Of a stretch of 64,000 nucleotides of DNA, positions 8,553 through 16,770 are shown in pieces (the stretch's first letter is position 1; every line of letters starts with the position of its first letter). Source of the stretch: CAZBJJ01 sp964492245 (GTDB lineage Bacteria > Spirochaetota > Spirochaetia > Treponematales > Breznakiellaceae). Below the pieces are notes generated by a model, which saw nothing but the letters and a program-made list of their open reading frames with translations, was not told the DNA's origin and searched no databases. A program made the position numbers and the translations under genes. The stretch is from assembly GCA_964492245.1 (NCBI GenBank), contig CAZBJJ010000005.1, positions 14,177 through 78,176 of the forward strand, given 5' to 3'.

Positions 8553-9773
8553 ATGAAGAAGAATGTTTTTTGTATAGCGCTCGTTTTATCTCTGTTTTCT
8601 CATGGGCTTGTATTCGCCTTCGATTTTGGCCTTACCCTGAGCAATTATAGTACCTTGCTCGGTGGCTCCTCCATTGGCCTGGAACAGAGTAATCGACTTT
8701 TAGCCTGGGTTACTCAGAGTTTTGGTTCGAATATAGACCTATATGCTTCTGGCTACTATCAGTTTCAAGCGGAGCTTTCCGAGGATTCTACGGTGATTGT
8801 GCCCTATGTGTTTAATGTTGGCCGTTTTGAATTGTCTGGGACGGTCGACGAGGTGTTTGGCGAAAACACTTCTTTGTCCTATAATTTCGGGCGCATTAGT
8901 CTTGTCGATTTTTCTAATCGGGTAATCAACGGCCTAAACGATGGTGCCCTGGCAAGCTTGGGTATTGGCAATAATACCATATCTGTATTTGGGGCCTACC
9001 GGGGCCTGCTTTTAGCCGACGAGGCACAGTCGCCTCTGCCGACAAGCGGCGGCGGCCTTGAAGAAAGCTTCGGGGTGGCTTTTGCGCCGGCCTCGGTGGT
9101 GGCCGGCGCGGCGGTGCAGGCCGCCGAACTCTTGCCCTCGCACGATATTGGCCTAGAGTTTTGGGCAATGTTCGACCTCGACGAGGCCGGCGGCAAGACG
9201 AATTATCAGTATTTAGAACAGTACGTCGATGGCCGCATAAATGCACAGTTTCGCTGGAAGCTCTGGAATGTGCTCGGGTTTAGCAATGCCAGTAGCGACT
9301 ACTTTGCAATGGCTTCTGGTGGTCAAATCCGCTATGCCAACCCCCGTTTAAAAAATTTACGGCTTACGCAGTCGATATTATGGGCAAGTGGCACTGGCGA
9401 CAATCTTTCTTCATACCTGCCTATTCAACTGGGCGAAATATCGGGGTCCAGTTATTTTGCCTTCCAAAACATTCTGGCTCCGGTAACAGAGCTTTCCTTT
9501 TACCCCCTGTCCGCTCTGGCTTTACAGACCGGAGCCCGTATTTTGTTTAAATCTGGCATCGAGGGCCCCAGTATCCCCGGGGCAACAATGAGGGACAATG
9601 CCACTGGTTCGTATTTAGGTTTTGAACCCTATGTGGGCATTAATTATGCCCCCTTTAGCGACCTTAATCTATCTCTGGTTTTAAATCTATTTGTACCCGA
9701 GACATCGGCTGCCTTCCAGGCAGATACAGGTATTTTATTTAAGGCAAATCTGGCCTTCACATTATTACTGTAA
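8553..9773 (+). CDS. Predicted outer-membrane beta-barrel protein
   Basis: This 406-residue protein has a signal peptide ending near VFAFD. The mature chain shows alternating polar/hydrophobic strands, many Gly, Ser, Tyr and Asn turns, and a hydrophobic C terminus (NLAFTLLL), all typical of outer-membrane barrels. No homologue can be named from sequence alone. A segment at about 9010-9130 is markedly GC-rich and low in complexity (Gly-, Ala- and Pro-rich residues around PLPTSGGGLEESF) and may be a surface loop expansion. It lies one base after the small secreted protein gene and 12 bases before the FecR gene. Transport, adhesion or structural roles are all possible. Confidence 0.75.
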   Translation: MKKNVFCIALVLSLFSHGLVFAFDFGLTLSNYSTLLGGSSIGLEQSNRLLAWVTQSFGSNIDLYASGYYQFQAELSEDSTVIVPYVFNVGRFELSGTVDEVFGENTSLSYNFGRISLVDFSNRVINGLNDGALASLGIGNNTISVFGAYRGLLLADEAQSPLPTSGGGLEESFGVAFAPASVVAGAAVQAAELLPSHDIGLEFWAMFDLDEAGGKTNYQYLEQYVDGRINAQFRWKLWNVLGFSNASSDYFAMASGGQIRYANPRLKNLRLTQSILWASGTGDNLSSYLPIQLGEISGSSYFAFQNILAPVTELSFYPLSALALQTGARILFKSGIEGPSIPGATMRDNATGSYLGFEPYVGINYAPFSDLNLSLVLNLFVPETSAAFQADTGILFKANLAFTLLL

Positions 9774-9785
9774 AGGAGAATTAGA

Positions 9786-10451
9786 ATGAAGAAGCTTTTT
9801 GGTCTTGTTTTAGTATTTTTTGCCTCAACAGCCATTGTTTTTGCAGCCCAAGCCGAGTTTTCGGTCGTGAACGGCAAGGTAGAGTATCAACTTGCCAGCG
9901 GGGAATGGCGACCGGCAAGAGTTGGCGATAAAATAGATACCAATGTCTTGGTTTCTACCGGCTTTAAGAGCAATGCGGTTTTAAAATTAAATGCCACAAG
10001 CATAAGTATGCGTCCTCTTACCCGCCTAACCCTAGAGCAGATGCAGGAGACGAGTGAGGGTTCGCAGACACAGTTGCTCTTACTTGCGGGGCGGGTTAGG
10101 GCCGATGTGCCACCCCAAGAGGGGAAGACCACCGAGTTCACCGTTAAAAGCACTACCGCCACGGCATCGGTGCGGGGGACATCCTTCGAATTTGATGGGC
10201 GCAACCTTATTGTCGATAGAGGGGCTGTACAGTTGGGCACCCGTCGAGGGCGGCACCGCAGGGTAGCAGCTGGCGAGTTTGGCTTTGTCGCAGACGATGG
10301 AAATATTCAGCAGCCAGTGGCCAGCAATACGGATATTGGCTTGGAGGCGCTCGATCAACTTATGACACAGGCGGAATCAGAAGAGCTTGTTCTTTTTCAA
10401 GCTCCTACTTCTGGGCCTCGTACGACGGACATCGTTATAACAGTAGAGTAG
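9786..10451 (+). CDS. FecR-domain periplasmic protein
   Basis: This 221-residue exported protein has a signal peptide ending around VFAAQA. The mature part carries a FecR domain: a motif like VEYQLASGEWRPARVGDKI opens it, and the core TVKSTTATASVRGTSFEF matches the typical 'V.TPTAVAGVRGTxF' segment. FecR domains form beta-rich folds that relay or scaffold envelope signals; a stand-alone secreted version like this is not an anti-sigma factor of the classical Fec type. AAAGGAGAA precedes the ATG. It is the last gene of the operon and is followed by a strong terminator. The facing CHASE2 cyclase is a plausible signalling partner (inference from known co-occurrence). Confidence 0.85.
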   Translation: MKKLFGLVLVFFASTAIVFAAQAEFSVVNGKVEYQLASGEWRPARVGDKIDTNVLVSTGFKSNAVLKLNATSISMRPLTRLTLEQMQETSEGSQTQLLLLAGRVRADVPPQEGKTTEFTVKSTTATASVRGTSFEFDGRNLIVDRGAVQLGTRRGRHRRVAAGEFGFVADDGNIQQPVASNTDIGLEALDQLMTQAESEELVLFQAPTSGPRTTDIVITVE

Positions 10452-10474
10452 GTATCCTGTAGACCGCTTTATTT

Positions 10475-10507
10475 GGCCAATCAGCATACACTGATTGGCC
10501 TTTTTTT
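10475..10507 (+). terminator. Intrinsic terminator after fecR-domain gene
   Basis: A perfect 10-bp stem (GGCCAATCAG at 10475-10484 pairing with 10491-10500) with a 6-base loop is followed by seven T residues at 10501-10507. It closes the 8105-10451 operon. Confidence 0.93.
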
Positions 10508-10510
10508 ATC

Positions 10511-11935
10511 TTAAAGAGGGGCTAATTACTATTTGGCGCAATTGATGGGCGAACTTGGCAAAGGCCTTCCGGTTGGGGAAGACCTGTGGCAATGGGGGTA
10601 AGGGCGCATTGCTTGCCGCTACCCAGAGCCGTACATCAATCTTCTCTATTGTTTTGCTAACTTTTGCCAGAGAATATTGCGAATTTCCTGCATGCCTATT
10701 TTGGCCTGGCTTGTGCTGGTAAAGGCATCAAAATAAAGTCCATTTATCGAAGAGTCCGCTTCTAAAGTGCTTAAAAAAAGTTCCTTCGCTTGAATATCGG
10801 GTTGGCGAGCATCCTGCAAGGCCGCGGCCCAACCAGAATCTCGGGCCAATTGCCAAAGAGTTTCGTCGGAGCAGACCCAGTTTAAAAAGTTAGACAACTC
10901 GACGTAGCGTTCTTGTTGCCTTTTACTGCTTTGCTTGGCAGACAGGGCAAAGTTGGGCAGGAGGGCAATTATGTCGTGGATTAATAGGTAATTGCTGTCT
11001 TTACTGGCTGAACTGGCATAGGGAAAGGCGGCAGGTCGCATAGTAAATACATACTGATACGGCATTTCTCGACGATTTGCCAATGTCTGAATCAGGCCAA
11101 TAATGCGTCCCTCTTCCAACAAAATAGATTGATCCTCCTTTGTTTTTTCAAGCCAATCTTTGGGCAAAAGGCCCTCTTCGCTCCATTGGATTAGAGAATC
11201 GATGGCCCTGTTCCATGCGGGAAAAAAGTTTTGTAATTCCGATACCTCTTTACCCTGTTGGAGAAATTGCACTATGGAGGCATAGCTGGAAATGCCCCCT
11301 TGCTCAAGTATAAGGGCCGAAAGGATGAGGCTTACAACCTCGTCCTCTTCGCCGGCAATAAACAGGGGGAACTTTGTGCGCAACTCTGGCGAGGCTAAAA
11401 TTGCCCGCAGCGAGGAAAACCAAGAGGAACTGCCAGCTTTGTGTCCCAGGGTTGAGTCCCAGATCTGGTTTGTAGAAATTTCTAAATAATTTATTAAAAG
11501 TGGTAGGGCCCAGAGCCTATCTTCTCGGACAAGGCCAGTGCGTAGAGCGGGCGGAACTCGATGTTCTAAATTGTGGGGAATGCTGGCAAAGCTATTGGAA
11601 TTTTCCTTAATGCCCTGGCAATTATAAGTAAAGACGATATCGGGTCGCTTATTTCCAAGACCTGGTGAGCTCATCCTTGTTGCATAGTCTTCGAAATAGG
11701 GAAATTCCAAAACAATCAGTTTCCTGCCCTTTATGTCTCCCTTTGCTCGAACATTTTCATAGCCTTCGAAGAGTTTTAAAAATGCCTCGTGTTCACGGCT
11801 GGCCCTGTCGTTTCCAAAGCCAACCAGGCCTATTACCAGTGGTCGGGGGCCTAGGGCAATAATGGTAAACAGCAGGCTCAATGCTAAAACAAAAACACCA
11901 AGCCCAATAAATAGTATTAGCTGTTTGCGTTGCAT
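10511..11935 (-). CDS. Orphan extracellular solute-binding protein, probable 3' frameshift
   Basis: The frame from 11935 to 10646 encodes 429 residues: an N-terminal membrane anchor or signal segment (residues 8-28), then a periplasmic solute-binding fold resembling sugar-type (MalE-like) proteins of ABC importers (for example RPDIVFTYNCQG and an aromatic-rich C-terminal half). No permease or ATPase gene lies nearby. The stop at 10646-10648 follows a run of four A (minus strand); with one more A the frame would continue for about 46 codons to a TAA at 10511, with coding-like content (KIDVRLWVAASN, then RKAFAKFAHQLRQIV). I annotate the full span, but the intact product as written ends at 10646. 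It lies 12 bases after the TetR gene; a TATACT six bases before the ATG also allows an independent leaderless transcript. Confidence 0.7.
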
Positions 11936-11947
11936 AGGCCTAGTATA

Positions 11948-12565
11948 TCATTGATTGTCCGAATTCGGCGATGCACAGATTAGTTTTTTAATGGTAAAAT
12001 CTATACTTGGCTCTATGTCCTTTGTCGACTCTCGGCGCAGGACCACCAGTCTATAGATGCTGGCATCGATAAAATTAAAAATGGTGTCTACGAGGGTGCG
12101 GACCTTAACTTTAGGCACCTCGCCTTTTTCTATGCCTTCGATAAAGACACCGGCTAAAATATGGCGCAGACGGAGCGTGCGTTGGCGAACTCTTTTGTCG
12201 GGGTCGGTACCACTTTTGGAAATATATAAAAGGTAGTTGTGTATAACGATAAGAAGTTTGCGATGCGACTGTAGGTGGCCAATTATCGTAAGCAACATTT
12301 TTTTTATTTTAATGTCGCTGGTATATTCATTGTGTTCTTTAATTGCAAGGAGGTTTTCTTCAACCTGTTCAAGCATTTGCTTTATACTGTAATTAAAAAT
12401 ATCTTTTTTATTTCGAAAATAAATATACAGGGTGGTACGCGTAATACCACAGCGGTCTGCAATTTTTTGAAAGGTTGCATCTTCGTATCCCTCATCAATA
12501 AAGACATCAATTGCCTTGTCCAGAATATCTCTGCGCCGTTTCTCGTGTTCAACTACGATTGCCAT
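11948..12565 (-). CDS. TetR/AcrR family transcriptional regulator
   Basis: This roughly 205-residue DNA-binding repressor has an N-terminal TetR helix-turn-helix at about residues 10-57 (ATFQKIADRCGITRTTLYIYF is the typical second and third helix), followed by an all-helical ligand or dimer domain that I cannot assign. I place the start at 12565, with AGGGGG nine bases upstream; an alternative ATG at 12583 is possible. The start lies inside the end of the rlmL-like gene, so they are co-transcribed, and the solute-binding protein gene follows 12 bases later. That downstream gene is the most obvious candidate for regulation, but no operator is visible. Confidence 0.88.
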   Translation of the reverse strand: MAIVVEHEKRRRDILDKAIDVFIDEGYEDATFQKIADRCGITRTTLYIYFRNKKDIFNYSIKQMLEQVEENLLAIKEHNEYTSDIKIKKMLLTIIGHLQSHRKLLIVIHNYLLYISKSGTDPDKRVRQRTLRLRHILAGVFIEGIEKGEVPKVKVRTLVDTIFNFIDASIYRLVVLRRESTKDIEPSIDFTIKKLICASPNSDNQ

Positions 12566-13766
12566 GCCGGGAAACCCCCTCATACGTATATAAATATGAT
12601 GGTATAGAACCACTGCCAATTTCTAAGATTCTCTGTGCTGCCCAGCCAAAATGGCTTTCGAAGCCGGGGTGTGCGGTAAGAATGACCAGCTTCCACTGGG
12701 GAAAGCGTTCTTTTAATATTGACATGTTTTGGTACAGGGCCTCTGCCTCCTGCTCTTCGCCCATGCGCTGGCCCCAGGGTGGGTTGGCCACTAAAAGCCC
12801 TTCGTCCCAGCTGCGGTGAACGCTTAGAATATCCAAGTCCTTAAAGCTGGGATAAAAATTTTCCAGGGGCGAGGGCAGGTTAGCGGGCAGGGCGTCGTCG
12901 GCCTTAATGCCCGGGCTCGGTAATTTGCCACTGGCCAGCTCGTAGGCACGGCGTAGGTTTGCGCGGGCTATAGTAATGCTGCGAATGTCCTTGTCGCTGC
13001 CAGCTATTCTGATGGTGTTAGAAAAATTTATCTTTTTTCGCAGGGCCTGTCGCAGTTCATCTTCTATAGTAGAATCGGTAAAGGGCAGGCTCGAGAGGGT
13101 AAAAGCCCTGCCCAGGCCAGGGGCATAGTCCCAAGCATATAGGGCGGCTTCGACAATAAAGGTGCCCGAACCACAGAAGGGGTCGTACAGCGGGATTTTT
13201 CGTCGCCACATACTGTGCAAGAGGATGCTGGCGGCAAGGGTTTCGCGCAAGGGGGCTGTGCCAGCCTCGCTGCGCCAATTCCGCTTAAACAGGGGCTGCC
13301 CACAGAGGTCTAAAAGTAGACAGACGGTGTCTTTTTCTATATATACGCGAATGGTACAGCTGTCCTGCCATTGGGAAAGGCGTTCAAGGCCCCGATCCTG
13401 GCAGAGGACCTGGGCAATTGCCTTGTGGCAGACCGATTGAATACTTGTTTCGGCTTTTAACAGGGATTGCCGTGTGCGGACCTTGTCTATGAGCACTGAG
13501 TGGCTTTCGGGTATATAATCCTGCCAGCGAATTGCGGCGGTGGCATCGAAGAGTGCGCCAAAGTCCTTGGCCTCGAAACTGCTTACTTCTAAAAAAACAC
13601 GGTCTGCGCTGCGCAGCGAAAGAAGGGCCATCCAGATTCCCCGAATATCTGCCTTAAAGCGGACACGCCCATATCCACTTTCCAGCACGCGAATCGAGAG
13701 TTTTTTTAATTCATTGGACAGTACTTTTTCTGTTCCAAGGGCACAGAGGGCACTTAACTGGTACAT
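12549..13766 (-). CDS. rlmL: THUMP-domain 23S rRNA guanine-N2 methyltransferase (RlmL-like)
   Basis: This 405-residue cytoplasmic enzyme has an N-terminal ferredoxin-like/THUMP region (about residues 1-155) and a C-terminal Rossmann methyltransferase. DPFCGSGTFIVEAA is the SAM-binding motif I and NPPWGQRM the N-methylating NPPW/Y motif, the arrangement of RlmL/YpsC, which makes m2G2445 in 23S rRNA. The E. coli protein is longer because it is fused to RlmK; this one matches the shorter form. No Shine-Dalgarno site precedes the ATG, while a good promoter ends six bases before it, so the mRNA is probably leaderless. The gene overlaps the downstream TetR gene. Confidence 0.85.
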   Translation of the reverse strand: MYQLSALCALGTEKVLSNELKKLSIRVLESGYGRVRFKADIRGIWMALLSLRSADRVFLEVSSFEAKDFGALFDATAAIRWQDYIPESHSVLIDKVRTRQSLLKAETSIQSVCHKAIAQVLCQDRGLERLSQWQDSCTIRVYIEKDTVCLLLDLCGQPLFKRNWRSEAGTAPLRETLAASILLHSMWRRKIPLYDPFCGSGTFIVEAALYAWDYAPGLGRAFTLSSLPFTDSTIEDELRQALRKKINFSNTIRIAGSDKDIRSITIARANLRRAYELASGKLPSPGIKADDALPANLPSPLENFYPSFKDLDILSVHRSWDEGLLVANPPWGQRMGEEQEAEALYQNMSILKERFPQWKLVILTAHPGFESHFGWAAQRILEIGSGSIPSYLYTYEGVSRHGNRS

Positions 13767-13772
13767 GCTATC

Positions 13773-13800
13773 ATTATTACATATAATGACGTTTTGTAAA
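13773..13800 (-). promoter_or_regulatory. Promoter of rlmL-like gene, leaderless arrangement
   Basis: On the minus strand TTTACA (13800-13795), a 16-base spacer, then AATAAT (13778-13773), then six bases and the ATG at 13766. The expected +1 is the A of the start codon. Confidence 0.6.
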
Positions 13801-13871
13801 AGCTAGGTAGTTTCCCGAACCTTTCACCTGGGCTTGTTGCTTTAAATAATTATATAGCAATGATATACGAT

Positions 13872-14888
13872 TTAGTCTTTAAGCAAAATCCAGCAAAGTT
13901 CGTGCTTATTGTTGTTTAAATGCACTAATGTACTGCCGGGAATGGCGGCAAAGGCCCTGCTTGTATCTTTATCCCAGTCGCCCTGCATTTTTAAGGTGCA
14001 CACAAAGTTTTTGCAAAGGCCCGATTCCAGCCAGCCTTCTACCCAGGCAAGCAGGCGTTCGGGGTAGCAAATTACATCGCTGAATATCCAATCGAAGGGG
14101 CCCAGTTCCTCTGGCTTTAAGGTAAAGGCGTCGTGAGCTAAAAATTCTATGTTTGGCCGCTGCATAAGTTTTTTATCGAGGGGGCTTCGGTCGATGGCCA
14201 GAATATTGGCACCGAGTTGGTCGAGCACCCAGGTCCAGCCGCCGGGGCTGGCACCGGCATCTAGGCAACGCTGGCCGGCTGTGGGCCAGCGTCGCGCGAG
14301 GATAAGGGCCTCTTGCAATTTGCGGTAGGCCCTGCTGGGCGGGTTTATTCTGTCTTCGTAAAGATTGAGTTGGCCGGCGGGAAAGGGGCTGGAACAGAGG
14401 GCGCTGCCTAGCAGGTGGTTTTTATCCAAGAGGGTCCAAGAGCCCATAGGGCTTTCGGGCAGAAGCCAGGGGAAGTCGCGAGGTTTTGTGTTGATATAGG
14501 GCAGTTGGTCTTGAATGAGCTTTGCACGCCGAAAGTTGTTCCATATAACCGGTGCCCAATTGCGCTGAATCTTGCGCAGGGCCTTTGCAGCCTGTCCGAT
14601 AGAAGTGAATTCCAAAATAAAGGGTTCCAGCCAGATATTGCGGTGCCAAAATGTCTGCACGAGCTTGCCGGGCCGGTAGTAGAATGGGCCAAATTGAGGG
14701 GGCAGCTCAGGGATGGCACTCGGGCTGATGGCACTCGGGCTGATGGCTGGGTCCTGGGGCGGCGAACCGATTTGTCCCTGGGGCGGCGCACTGGTTTGTC
14801 CCTGGGGCGGCGAACCGAAGACTTCGTCTTCTAGGTGCTGGGGAAAATCACCGTCGCTCTGATAAATATGCGCATGCAGATAGTGAAT
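13872..14888 (-). CDS. RlmM-like FtsJ-fold 23S rRNA 2'-O-methyltransferase with repeat-bearing N-terminal region
   Basis: The C-terminal part carries a SAM-binding motif (CLDAGASPGGWTWVLDQLGA) and FSDV, followed by a Lys-containing strand (FVCTLKMQGDW), as in FtsJ/RrmJ-fold ribose methyltransferases; the overall order fits RlmM (C2498 of 23S rRNA). The usual start call would be the GTG at 14660, but the same frame is open and coding-like up to the end of thrS (AIHYLHAHIYQSDGDF, a Pro-rich repeat region, then FGPFYYRPGKLV). No ATG, GTG or TTG exists in that extension. The best candidate is ATT at 14888, with AGGAA six bases upstream; CTG at 14879 is an alternative. A sequencing or real frameshift near the start is also possible. 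It follows thrS by 13 bases. Confidence 0.72.
   Translation of the reverse strand: MHYLHAHIYQSDGDFPQHLEDEVFGSPPQGQTSAPPQGQIGSPPQDPAISPSAISPSAIPELPPQFGPFYYRPGKLVQTFWHRNIWLEPFILEFTSIGQAAKALRKIQRNWAPVIWNNFRRAKLIQDQLPYINTKPRDFPWLLPESPMGSWTLLDKNHLLGSALCSSPFPAGQLNLYEDRINPPSRAYRKLQEALILARRWPTAGQRCLDAGASPGGWTWVLDQLGANILAIDRSPLDKKLMQRPNIEFLAHDAFTLKPEELGPFDWIFSDVICYPERLLAWVEGWLESGLCKNFVCTLKMQGDWDKDTSRAFAAIPGSTLVHLNNNKHELCWILLKD
14712..14818. repeat. Tandem in-frame repeats (15 bp x2 and 24 bp x2.75) inside the rlmM-like gene
   Basis: GATGGCACTCGGGCT occurs twice without change (14712-14741), then a 24-bp unit beginning CCTGGGGCGGCG occurs at 14753, 14777 and, cut short, 14801. On the coding strand they encode AISPS repeats and GSPPQGQT-type octads, all in frame. 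Confidence 0.9.
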
Positions 14889-14901
14889 GGCAATTTCCTG
14901 G

Positions 14902-16647
14902 CTATAGGTCCAAATCTAAATGAGCTGCTTTTTCCTTGGCATAGGCAATAAAGTCGTCCAGCAGCATGGGCGGCAATTGTTTGCCATCGCGTAGACGGAT
15001 GGAGAGGCTGTTATCATCCATCTCTTTTTGCCCCACGACCAACATATAGGGAACTTTGCGGACCTGGCAATGCCGGATTTTAGCATTCATGCGCTCATCA
15101 CCTAGTTCTGCACTTGCACGCAGGCCGGCACCGCGTAGCTTGGCCAAGACCTTTTTGGCGTACTCACTGTAGGCTTCGCCTACGGGGATAACGGCCACCT
15201 GCTCGGGGGCCAGCCACAGGGGGAAGGCTCCGGCAGTGTGCTCTAGGTAGACGCCAAAAAATCGCTCTATAGAACCCAAAAGTGCGCGGTGCACCATATA
15301 GGGGCGTTTTCTCTGGCCATCGCTATCAATATAGGTCATGTCAAAGCGCTCAGGCTCGTTAAAATCGAACTGAATAGTGGTAAGCTGCCATTGCCGCCCA
15401 ATGGCGTCGCGAATTTTCAAGTCGATCTTTGGCCCATAAAAGGCGCCGCCACCCTCGTCAATTTCGTAGGCTAGGCCTTCTTTTTCCACCGCGTTGCGCA
15501 GCGACACCAAGGCGGTTTCCCACATTTCGGGGGAGCCAACAGCCCCATTCCCCTCGGGGCGGGTCGCTAAATAGGCCTTAATTTCGGGAAACCCCAAGGT
15601 TTTGTGCATATGAAGTGAAAAACGCAGTACCTCGGAAATTTCACCTTCAATTTGCTCGGGTGTACAGATAATATGGGCATCGTCTTGGGTAAAGCCACGC
15701 ACGCGCATAAGACCATGTAAGGTGCCAGATCGCTCGTAGCGGTAGACGGTGCCCAGCTCTGCCCAGCGCAAAGGGAGGTCGCGGTAGGAGTGCAGGCCAT
15801 TGTTGTAGATCATGATATGAAAGGGGCAGTTCATGGGCTTGATGTAATAATCGTCTTTGTCGATTTCCATAGCCGAGTACATGCCCTCTTTGTAAAAACC
15901 CAGATGGCCAGAGGTCTCCCAGAGCCAGGACTTGCCCACATGGGGGGTAAATAAAAGTTCATAGCCGTTTTTATAGTGCTCATCGCGCCACCAGTTTTCC
16001 AGGGCCACGCGAAAGCGCCCGCCCATGGGGTGCCAGTATACAAGGCCTGGGCCCGCTTCTTCGTGGGTGGAAAAAAGATCCAGCTCGCGTCCAAGTTTTC
16101 GGTGGTCACGCTTTTCGGCCTCGGCCAGCATTGCCAAGTATTCCTTCAATTCTTGGCCTTTTTCGAAGGCTGCCGCATAAATGCGGGTGAGCATGGGGCG
16201 TTTTTCGTCGCCGCGCCAATAGGCGCCTGCGACTGACATCAATTTAAATGAGTCCGGCTTAATATCTCGGGTGCTATCTACGTGGGGCCCGCGACAGAGG
16301 TCGGTAAAGTCGTCGTGGCTGTATATGCTAATGCTACCGTCTTCAAGCTCCTCGATAAGTTCCAATTTAAAGGGTTCATCGGCAAAGAGCTTGCGCGCCT
16401 CGTCCTTAGAGATTTCTTTTTTCTCGAAGGCCGCGTTTTTTCCAATTATCGAGCGCATTTCCTTTTCTATTGCGGGAAAGTCCTCGGTGGTAATAGCTTG
16501 GGGCAGTTGAAAGTCGTAATAAAAGCCATGTTCAATGGCCGGCCCAATGGCCACCTTGGTGCCGGGAAAAAGTTTAACCACTGCCTGCGCCATTATGTGG
16601 CTGGCGGAATGGCGAATGGTGTGTACTGGAAAAGCTGTTTTAGACAT
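14902..16647 (-). CDS. thrS: Threonyl-tRNA synthetase, TGS-less form
   Basis: This 581-residue class II synthetase charges tRNA-Thr. It starts directly with the second N-terminal (editing/SAD) domain: HTIRHSASHIMAQ and the later RGPH-type segment (DLCRGPHVDST) contain its zinc/editing residues. Catalytic motifs follow (motif 2 around YRYERSGTLHGLMRVRGFTQDD, motif 3 in LGSIERFFG), then an anticodon-binding domain. The family's usual first 60 residues, the TGS domain, are absent; Borrelia and other spirochaetes have the same short form. GGAGG lies seven bases before the ATG. No T-box leader is visible in the 123 bases upstream. The rlmM-like gene follows closely. Confidence 0.97.
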   Translation of the reverse strand: MSKTAFPVHTIRHSASHIMAQAVVKLFPGTKVAIGPAIEHGFYYDFQLPQAITTEDFPAIEKEMRSIIGKNAAFEKKEISKDEARKLFADEPFKLELIEELEDGSISIYSHDDFTDLCRGPHVDSTRDIKPDSFKLMSVAGAYWRGDEKRPMLTRIYAAAFEKGQELKEYLAMLAEAEKRDHRKLGRELDLFSTHEEAGPGLVYWHPMGGRFRVALENWWRDEHYKNGYELLFTPHVGKSWLWETSGHLGFYKEGMYSAMEIDKDDYYIKPMNCPFHIMIYNNGLHSYRDLPLRWAELGTVYRYERSGTLHGLMRVRGFTQDDAHIICTPEQIEGEISEVLRFSLHMHKTLGFPEIKAYLATRPEGNGAVGSPEMWETALVSLRNAVEKEGLAYEIDEGGGAFYGPKIDLKIRDAIGRQWQLTTIQFDFNEPERFDMTYIDSDGQRKRPYMVHRALLGSIERFFGVYLEHTAGAFPLWLAPEQVAVIPVGEAYSEYAKKVLAKLRGAGLRASAELGDERMNAKIRHCQVRKVPYMLVVGQKEMDDNSLSIRLRDGKQLPPMLLDDFIAYAKEKAAHLDLDL

Positions 16648-16770
16648 GATGTTCCTCCGACTCCCCGAGTTTGCTCTTTAGCGGCGCTCTTTGTCAAGCT
16701 CGTAGCACTGTCCTGTTGGCTAGAGATCTTGCTTAGTGCATCAGGTGAAAGCTTCGGGATACTACTTTTT

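Noticed and set aside
14408..14834. Plus and minus open frames over the rlmM-like linker repeats
   Set aside because: The repeats have unit lengths divisible by three and so keep several frames open by chance; only the frame joined to the FtsJ-like domain makes sense.
16648..16770. Possible T-box leader before thrS
   Set aside because: No T-box consensus (AGGGTGGNACCGCG-like) and no antiterminator/terminator pair are visible in these 123 bases; only an ordinary ribosome site is clear.
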